DNA of 64,000 nt from Burkholderiaceae bacterium. Its GTDB lineage: Bacteria; Pseudomonadota; Gammaproteobacteria; Burkholderiales; Burkholderiaceae_E. The position numbers and the translations under genes were made by a program. Below, piece after piece: positions 58,876-64,000 of the stretch. Below the pieces are notes generated by a model that worked only from the letters and a program-made list of their open reading frames with translations, made no database searches and was not told where the DNA came from. The DNA lies in NCBI GenBank assembly GCA_024235875.1, contig JACKLP010000004.1, positions 197,322-261,321 of the forward strand, in the 5' to 3' direction. Positions within the stretch are counted from its first letter, which is position 1, and every line of letters begins with the position of its first letter.

Positions 58876-59752
58876 CGCGGCCGCCCGCCGGTGCGAAGGC
58901 CTCGGGCAGGGTCACGGTCTCGAGCTCGTGTTCGCGAATTCGGGCAAGCACCTCGGGCAGGGCGTCGAGCACGCTCGGTTGCGCGTGTCGCAGACCGGTG
59001 GCGCGGCCATCGTGCAAGAGCAGCACGGCGCCCGCGCGCACGCCGTTGCCGATCGCGCGGGCGACCCGGCGGGCGTCGTTGCGCACGGTGTCGAATGCAC
59101 GCGTACTCCACGATACGTAGTGCAAGCCTTCCATGGCCAGCACCGGATCGAGCCAGGGATTGCGGATACCGAAAGGCGCCCGGAAGTAGCCCGGTGCGCG
59201 GCCGGTGGCATCGGCGATCGCGTGCTGCGCGGCGCGCAGTTCGCGACGCAGGTGTCGTGGTGGCATCCAGGCGAAGCCGGTCGCATGACGGTGCGAATGA
59301 TTCTCGACGGAATGTCCGCCCGCCACGATCCGGGAAGCGATTCCCGGATGGCGGGCAACCCGCTCGCCGACGCAGAAGAACGAAGCCCTTGCGCCGGCGG
59401 CCTCGAGCAGGTCGAGCACGCGCGGCGTGATCTCGGGATCGGGGCCGTCGTCGAAGGTCAGTGCGATCGCACCCGCTGCCGCCGCGCGCGCGGGCAGCCG
59501 GGTGATATTGGGCCCGAGCAGGCCGCTGCGCGGCACGAAGCCCGCGGCCGCCAGCAGTCCGTGGTTGAGCGCGATCGCGCCGAGCGCGAACGGCCAGTGT
59601 GCAGGCGACCCCACTGCCGCCCCCACCGCCGCGACATGGACCACGGCCGACGCCTTGATTGCGGCAGGCGCCCGCCAGCGGCGCGCTTTTCCCGGCACCG
59701 GGGGCCTCACCGCGGTGGTCGCTGTGATGTCACGCGCCGGTCGCGTCGGCAT
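58868..59752 (-). CDS. Polysaccharide deacetylase (NodB-like)
   Basis: 294 residues. Two N-terminal hydrophobic stretches are followed by the NodB domain: ALTFDDGPDPEITPRVL near residue 100, the metal-binding HSHRH near 154, and RAPFGIRNPWLDPVL near 193. FDDGP supplies the catalytic base and metal ligand. The ATG at 59752 overlaps the methyltransferase gene (59730) by 23 bp; the longer frame to 59830 is less likely. The substrate is probably an acylated sugar or lipid. Confidence 0.85.
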   Translation of the reverse strand: MPTRPARDITATTAVRPPVPGKARRWRAPAAIKASAVVHVAAVGAAVGSPAHWPFALGAIALNHGLLAAAGFVPRSGLLGPNITRLPARAAAAGAIALTFDDGPDPEITPRVLDLLEAAGARASFFCVGERVARHPGIASRIVAGGHSVENHSHRHATGFAWMPPRHLRRELRAAQHAIADATGRAPGYFRAPFGIRNPWLDPVLAMEGLHYVSWSTRAFDTVRNDARRVARAIGNGVRAGAVLLLHDGRATGLRHAQPSVLDALPEVLARIREHELETVTLPEAFAPAGGRDG

Positions 59753-60533
59753 CGGGCTCGCGAGTGTCCCGTGGCGCCGGGCCGGCCGCTCGGACCGCAC
59801 GGTACTCGCTGAAGATGCCCAGCTCGACATGCCGGTCCACCTGTGTGAAGCCGGCGTCGCTCAGGCGCTCCAGTACGCGTGCCGGCGGCACGCAGGCCTC
59901 GATGGTGTCCCAGTAGTAGCGCATCAGTTCGGGCATCTCTGCAGAGCGGCCGATGGCACGGGCGATCAGCGGCACCGCCAGCCGCATGTAGGCTTTCAGC
60001 GCGGCCAGTCCGACGCGACTCTCGGGGCGGGTGATCTCGAGGATACAAAGCCGGCCGCCGGGCTTGAGCACGCGCAGGTACTCGTCGAAGACCGGCACGA
60101 GGTCCGGCACGTGCCGCAGCGCGAAGCCCATGCTCAGGAAGTCGTAGTCGGCGTCCTCGGCGGGCAGTGCCTCGGCCTTGCCGATGCGCACTTGCATGCC
60201 TTCGGGCATCTTGGATGCCGACAGCATGCCGGGACTCGGATCGACACCGGTGACCAGTTTCGCGTCGCCGACGATGCGGGCCGCCTCGCGTGCAACGAGA
60301 CCGGTTCCGGTTCCGACGTCGAGCACGCGCATGCCGGGCGCGAGTCCGGCGCGCAACAAGGCCTGGCGCCGATACCAGGGGCCCGTACCAAAGGCCATTG
60401 CAGCTTCGATGCGGTCATAGTCGATCGCGGTGCGATCGAAGATACCGCGTACCCAATCCTCGCGTGCGGCAGCCGACTCGTAGTAGTCGGTCAAAGGGGG
60501 GTGGGGGCTGTTCTGGCCCGATTCGGTATTCAT
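59730..60533 (-). CDS. UbiE/COQ5-like methyltransferase
   Basis: 267 residues. Motif I RVLDVGTGTGLVAREAA near residue 71, DPSPGMLSASKMPEG near 98, FLSMGFALRHVPDL near 133 and GGRLCILEITRPE near 157 resemble UbiE-type C-methyltransferases acting on quinone precursors. The rest of the cluster suggests a polyene or polyketide substrate instead. The start overlaps the stop of the ketoreductase gene (ATGA), showing co-translation. Confidence 0.87.
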   Translation of the reverse strand: MNTESGQNSPHPPLTDYYESAAAREDWVRGIFDRTAIDYDRIEAAMAFGTGPWYRRQALLRAGLAPGMRVLDVGTGTGLVAREAARIVGDAKLVTGVDPSPGMLSASKMPEGMQVRIGKAEALPAEDADYDFLSMGFALRHVPDLVPVFDEYLRVLKPGGRLCILEITRPESRVGLAALKAYMRLAVPLIARAIGRSAEMPELMRYYWDTIEACVPPARVLERLSDAGFTQVDRHVELGIFSEYRAVRAAGPAPRDTREPDADATGA

Positions 60534-61255
60534 GCTAGACCTCCGTTGATCGAGATCACCTGGCGCGTGATGTAGGCCGCATCGGGCGACATCAGGTAGG
60601 CCACGCAGCCGGCGACCTCTTCGGGCCGACCCGCGCGACCGGCAGGGATCATGCTAAGTGCCGCGCTCATGTCGAGCTCGCGGGTCATGTCGGATTCGAT
60701 CAGCCCGGGCGCCACGCAGTTGACCGTGATGCGTCGGCTCGCCAACTCGAGCGCGAGCGCCTTGGTCGCACCGATCAGGCCGGCCTTCGACGCGCTGTAG
60801 TTGACTTGTCCCCGATTGCCGATCAGGCCAGCCACCGAGGCGATCGTGACGATGCGGCCGGGCTTGCGACGGCGCACCATCGGCATCACGAGCGGATGCA
60901 CCACGTTGAAGAAGCCGTCGAGATTGGTGTGCAAGACCTCGTCCCACTGCGTATCGGTCATGCCGGGGAAGACGGCGTCGCGCGTGATGCCGGCGTTGCA
61001 CACCACGCCGTAGTACGCGCCATGGGCCTCGACATCGGCCTCGAGCGCATCGCGGGCTGCCTGGCGGTCGGCGATGTCGAAGCGCAATACCCGGCATTGC
61101 CGGCCGATCGCCTCGATTCCGGTGCGCACCTCGGCGATGGCGTCGTCGCTGGCGCGATGATGCAAGGCGATGTCAAAGCCGTCGGCAGCGAGCCGCTCGG
61201 CGATCGCGCGCCCGATGCCACGGCTCGAACCGGTGACCAGCACCCGCTCGTTCAT
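60530..61255 (-). CDS. 3-ketoacyl-ACP reductase (FabG-like)
   Basis: 241 residues. VTGSSRGIGRAIAERLA near residue 7, NAGITRDAVF near 87, catalytic Ser in TIASVAGLIGNRG and Tyr/Lys in YSASKAG near 150-157; ends INGGLA. It reduces a beta-ketoacyl-ACP. In aryl-polyene clusters the equivalent is the cluster-specific ketoreductase. The start overlaps the thioesterase stop by 4 bp. Confidence 0.9.
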   Translation of the reverse strand: MNERVLVTGSSRGIGRAIAERLAADGFDIALHHRASDDAIAEVRTGIEAIGRQCRVLRFDIADRQAARDALEADVEAHGAYYGVVCNAGITRDAVFPGMTDTQWDEVLHTNLDGFFNVVHPLVMPMVRRRKPGRIVTIASVAGLIGNRGQVNYSASKAGLIGATKALALELASRRITVNCVAPGLIESDMTRELDMSAALSMIPAGRAGRPEEVAGCVAYLMSPDAAYITRQVISINGGLA

Positions 61256-61728
61256 GCGGCAGAGCCGGCGGCCAGCGCCGCGATCGCGGCCGCCACGCGA
61301 GCGTGCAGCGGGTCCGATGCGGGCAGGCGCTGCCCGCTGGTCGCATCGGTCGCCACCTGGGTACTGCTCGCGCGTGTCAGGCGCTCGCCATTGTCGGCGT
61401 CGACGATCTCGTAGCTCATGCGCAGCATCGGGTCGGTGGTGATCAGCGTCGCCCGCACGATGATCCGCTGGGCCAGCCGGATCGCCTGGAGATAGCGCAC
61501 GCGCAGGTCGACGATGGGAAACGCGTAGCCCTCATCGTACAGGCTCGCCTCATCGAAGCCGAGCCGGGCCAGCAGCGCGATGCGGGCGAGCTCGAAGTAC
61601 TTCGGATATCGGCCATGCCACACCATTCGAAGCAGGTCGACGTCGTGAAAGGGCACGCACACCTCGATCGCGGCGCTCGGTCGCCGGTGCGGCGTCAGCC
61701 GGGTCTCAGCCGGCATGGTGTGCGTCAT
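61252..61728 (-). CDS. Acyl-CoA/ACP thioesterase, hot-dog fold
   Basis: 158 residues of the 4-hydroxybenzoyl-CoA thioesterase type. CVPFHDVDLLRMVWHGRYPKYFELARIALL near residues 24-53 is the family signature, with Asp and His in the active-site loop. It could release or edit acyl chains. The ATG at 61728 is used; MPAETRL at 61716 is an alternative. It overlaps the acyltransferase stop. Confidence 0.85.
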   Translation of the reverse strand: MTHTMPAETRLTPHRRPSAAIEVCVPFHDVDLLRMVWHGRYPKYFELARIALLARLGFDEASLYDEGYAFPIVDLRVRYLQAIRLAQRIIVRATLITTDPMLRMSYEIVDADNGERLTRASSTQVATDATSGQRLPASDPLHARVAAAIAALAAGSAA

Positions 61729-62740
61729 CGCCGGACCCTGGCCAGAACGGATAGAAATTGAACCACTGCAGTGGCTCGGAACGGCAGCAGGTCTCGAGTC
61801 GAGCCGCGAACTCGGCGGCATAGGCCTGCAATGCCGCTGTGCGCTGGCCCCGCGGCAGGCGGACCCGGGGGGCGAAATCCTGGCAGTGCAGCTCATAGCG
61901 CCCGTCGTGCTCGACGCAATGGAGCCAGTAGACCGGGCAGCCGAGGGCCGACGCCAGAATCCAGGGGCCGGTCGGGAAGTCGGCGCCGGCGCCCAGGAAG
62001 GGAACGCGAACCGTGTTCGCGACACCGCTCAAGGGCACGCGATCGGCGGCGATCACGATCCACTCGCCCGTCTCGACCCGATCGGCGAGCCGTGTCGCCA
62101 TCGTCACGTCCATGTCGCCGACCTGGAGCAGGTCGACGGTGCTCTCGGGATTCAGGCGCCGCAGCATCGCCATGAAGCGAACCGAATTGGTCGAGTGGAC
62201 CAGCACGTTGAGTTTCAGTACGGGGAGTCGGCGGGCAAAGGCACGCAGCACCTCCAGGTTGCCGAAGTGAGCGACCACCAGGATGCCGCCGCGTCCGCCG
62301 GCCACGTCGGCCTCGAACGACGGGGCGACCTCGATCGGTGCCTCGGATACGTCGATACCGCCCGCCCAAACGAGCGCCTTGTCGAGCAAGGCGTCGCCGA
62401 AGCGCATGAAATGTCGCAGCACCCAGGTCAGCCGCGTGATCGCGCCGGCGTCCGGGGCGATCACGCCGACACGCCTGAGGTACTCGGCGGAGCCGCGTCG
62501 CGCGCTCGGCCTGACCAACGCGAAATAGAGCAGTGCCGGCGCCAGCAGCACGCGAAACACCGATCGCCCGAACACGCGATTGACGGTGTAGAGGAACCAG
62601 ATCCCGATCGACAGGCCGGCCTCGCCGATGCCGGCCCAGTGCATGCCGCGTGCGGGGGCCGGTGCGGGTGCGGGAGTCGACGCGGGTGCGGGAGCCGAGG
62701 TGGGTGCCCTGCCCGACGCAGCGGGATCAGGCGCGCGCAT
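61706..62740 (-). CDS. LpxL/HtrB-like acyltransferase
   Basis: 344 residues. A Pro/Ala-rich N-terminal tail is followed by a membrane segment (WFLYTVNRVFGRSVFRVLLAPALLYF) and the LpxL-type acyltransferase domain; HFGNLEVLRAF near residue 154 gives the catalytic His with a downstream acidic motif, and VIAADRVPLSG near 227 is conserved. It probably acylates a lipid or sugar with the cluster's product chain. It overlaps the GT2 gene by 14 bp. Confidence 0.85.
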   Translation of the reverse strand: MRAPDPAASGRAPTSAPAPASTPAPAPAPARGMHWAGIGEAGLSIGIWFLYTVNRVFGRSVFRVLLAPALLYFALVRPSARRGSAEYLRRVGVIAPDAGAITRLTWVLRHFMRFGDALLDKALVWAGGIDVSEAPIEVAPSFEADVAGGRGGILVVAHFGNLEVLRAFARRLPVLKLNVLVHSTNSVRFMAMLRRLNPESTVDLLQVGDMDVTMATRLADRVETGEWIVIAADRVPLSGVANTVRVPFLGAGADFPTGPWILASALGCPVYWLHCVEHDGRYELHCQDFAPRVRLPRGQRTAALQAYAAEFAARLETCCRSEPLQWFNFYPFWPGSGDDAHHAG

Positions 62741-63530
62741 CGATGCTGCCGGGAAAACGGGCGCGCCGCAGCGTGCGGGCGAGCAGCCTGGGCGATCGCA
62801 GCAGCATGCCGGCGAGCAGGCGCAGGTGAAGCCGGATCATGCGCAGGTTGTCCGCCACCATCGCGAAGTGCGAGACGCCGTCGACCGGATAAGTCACCGG
62901 GGTGTCCAGGTTGACGACGGGTACGCCGCGCCAGTGCAGGCGCACGATCGCGTCGGTATCGAACTGCATGCGCCGGCCAAAGGGCGCGCGCTCATCGAGG
63001 GCGACCGCGGGTGCCAGCGGGTAGAGACGGAACCCGCACATCGAATCCCGGATCTCCAGCGACAGGGTCTCGACCCAGACCAGCACGTGCGTGAGCCAGC
63101 GACCGTAGTAGCGGGCGGCCGGGATACTGGCATCGAAGCGCGGCGCGCCGCTGATGATGGCCGCGGGGGCGGCGCGCGAGGCCGCGACGAAGCGCGGGAT
63201 ATCGGCGGGATCGTGCTGCAGGTCGGCATCGATCTGGATCGCATGCGTGAAACCATCCGCCAGGGCGGCCCGCAATCCCGCCATGACGGCGGCGCCCTTG
63301 CCCTGGTTGGGCGTCTGCCGGATGCATCGGAGCCAGTCCGGATTCGCCTGGGCCGCCGCCACGATCGCCGCCGCACATTCGGCATCGCTGCCATCGTCGA
63401 CCAGCCAGCAGGTCAGGCCGATGGGCCGCAGCGAATCGACCAGGCGCGCCAGTGCCCCGCCATGGTTGTAGACGGGAACGACGACGCAGGGTCGATGTGC
63501 GGGCGTGCTAGACGAACTCCCCGGATGCAT
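62727..63530 (-). CDS. Glycosyltransferase family 2
   Basis: 267 residues. CVVVPVYNHGGALARLVDSL near residue 14, WLVDDGSDAECA near 42, the metal-binding QIDADLQHDPADIP near 98 and SMCGFRLYPL near 160. This is a GT-A glycosyltransferase like those in aryl-polyene and flexirubin-type clusters. The start overlaps the ACP stop (ATGA). Confidence 0.88.
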   Translation of the reverse strand: MHPGSSSSTPAHRPCVVVPVYNHGGALARLVDSLRPIGLTCWLVDDGSDAECAAAIVAAAQANPDWLRCIRQTPNQGKGAAVMAGLRAALADGFTHAIQIDADLQHDPADIPRFVAASRAAPAAIISGAPRFDASIPAARYYGRWLTHVLVWVETLSLEIRDSMCGFRLYPLAPAVALDERAPFGRRMQFDTDAIVRLHWRGVPVVNLDTPVTYPVDGVSHFAMVADNLRMIRLHLRLLAGMLLRSPRLLARTLRRARFPGSIDARA

Positions 63531-63805
63531 CAGGTCGTGCGCTGCGCCTCGACGAGTCCGGCGAGGCTGCGCAGATTGGCGAAATGCTTGCGCGTGTCGT
63601 CGTCGTCGGCACTGAGCTTGACGCCGTAGCGCTTGTTCAGCGCGACGCCAATCTCCAGCGCATCGATCGAATCCAGCCCGAGCCCGTCGCCGAACAGCGG
63701 CGCATCGGCGTCGATTTCCTCGACCGTGATGTCCTCGATGCCGGTGCAGTTCAGGATGATCTGCGCGATTTCGTTCTCAAGCGGGCTCAGTGGGCTGTCG
63801 GGCAC
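63530..63805 (-). CDS. Acyl carrier protein
   Basis: 91 residues. GDGLGLDSIDALEI gives the phosphopantetheine site at Ser46. The GTG at 63805 is preferred because AAGGA lies upstream; the longer frame to 63880 runs into the neighbour. It carries the growing chain for the ketoreductase and thioesterase of the cluster. It overlaps the preceding acyltransferase-like gene by 29 bp. Confidence 0.9.
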   Translation of the reverse strand: MPDSPLSPLENEIAQIILNCTGIEDITVEEIDADAPLFGDGLGLDSIDALEIGVALNKRYGVKLSADDDDTRKHFANLRSLAGLVEAQRTT

Positions 63806-64000
63806 CTTGGATTTCCTTCGAAAAGAACGCTTCCCAGCGCTGATTGAGCCGGCGGGCCGCCGAGTTCGTGTTCTCTCCATCGTGCGGTTCCGTGCCCGGG
63901 TGCTCGGGCGGGTGGAACCGAACGGTGAAGATCGGCCGACGGGCCGGCACCCTCCACCAGGCCGACTCGCGGGTCAGCAGCGGCTCTGTCACGTGGATTG
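63777..64000 (-). CDS. C-terminal part of a probable acyltransferase (runs off the window)
   Basis: 74 visible residues ending AARRLNQRWEAFFSKEIQGARQPTEPA; the frame stays open to the window edge, so only the 3' end is seen. VPARRPIFTVRFHPPEHPG and the Trp/Arg-rich tail fit the end of a PlsC- or LpxL-type acyltransferase, which is common beside the ACP in aryl-polyene clusters. The identification is tentative. Confidence 0.5.
   Translation of the reverse strand, partial: IHVTEPLLTRESAWWRVPARRPIFTVRFHPPEHPGTEPHDGENTNSAARRLNQRWEAFFSKEIQGARQPTEPA

Noticed and set aside
1..64000. tRNA or rRNA genes and insertion sequences
   Set aside because: No cloverleaf-like T-loop sequence, rRNA segment, transposase or terminal repeat was recognised by eye; a covariance search would be decisive.

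Overview
The window is GC-rich (about two-thirds G+C by eye), densely packed chromosomal DNA. It most likely comes from a sulfur-oxidising proteobacterium. The strongest pointer is a complete oxidative-type (reverse) dissimilatory sulfite reductase cluster in the order dsrA-B-E-F-H-C-M-K-L-J-O-P-N-R, the order known from Allochromatium vinosum. The presence of dsrEFH and dsrL argues for sulfur oxidation rather than sulfate reduction. A gammaproteobacterium fits best: the dsr order, lipid A deacylase-like and MipA/FadL-type outer-membrane proteins, and an aryl-polyene-like cluster all agree. A betaproteobacterium cannot be excluded. No rRNA, tRNA, transposase, phage gene or CRISPR array was seen.

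Layout. 1-4543: the 3' part of an unknown exported protein, then an M81 metallopeptidase translationally coupled to an SDR. 4577-8328: three tandem acyltransferase-3 membrane proteins (minus strand). 8769-11535: an SDR, a class III CoA-transferase and a PagL-like outer-membrane deacylase. 11532-21281: a formate dehydrogenase locus (minus strand: DUF3305, DUF3306, polyferredoxin, TorD-like chaperone, Tat-signal small protein, catalytic subunit, Fe-S subunit, small lipoprotein, cytochrome b), with fdhD divergent from it. 21407-25571: a FadL porin and a sulfur-trafficking set (DsrC-like protein without cysteines, TusA, DsrE2, an S24-like protein without its lysine, a Sfum_1244-like protein). 25572-30229: a flavin/Fe-S reductase operon divergent from a GAF sensor kinase and NarL-type regulator. 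30230-30805: two large nested inverted repeats. 30806-44104: cobA and the dsr cluster. 44331-48561: a plus-strand operon divergent from dsrA (small protein, Cas6/Cmx6-like protein, tandem TusA, unknown protein, TauD-like dioxygenase, YeeE/YedE transporter). 48586-56666: two paralogous amidases, each next to a thioredoxin-fold gene, flanking a TPP-riboswitch-controlled TonB receptor and a glycosyltransferase. 56678-64000: a MipA-like protein, a DUF302 protein and part of an aryl-polyene-like or related acyl-ACP cluster (minus strand).

How it works together. YeeE/YedE, TusA, DsrE2, DsrEFH and DsrC would pass persulfide sulfur to DsrAB. DsrMKJOP and DsrL would handle electrons at the membrane and in the cytoplasm. 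CobA and DsrN would supply amidated sirohaem. Formate dehydrogenase would give an additional electron input. The GAF kinase/NarL pair has its own inverted repeat, and a similar half-site lies in the dsrA divergent promoter, so it is a candidate regulator of sulfur oxidation (inference).

The most unusual items are the paired mosaic hairpins at 30259-30749, the orphan Cas6-like gene among sulfur genes, a group of 'defective' sulfur or protease homologues lacking their catalytic residues, and a four-cysteine GAF sensor facing a reductase with a helix-turn-helix-like N-terminus.
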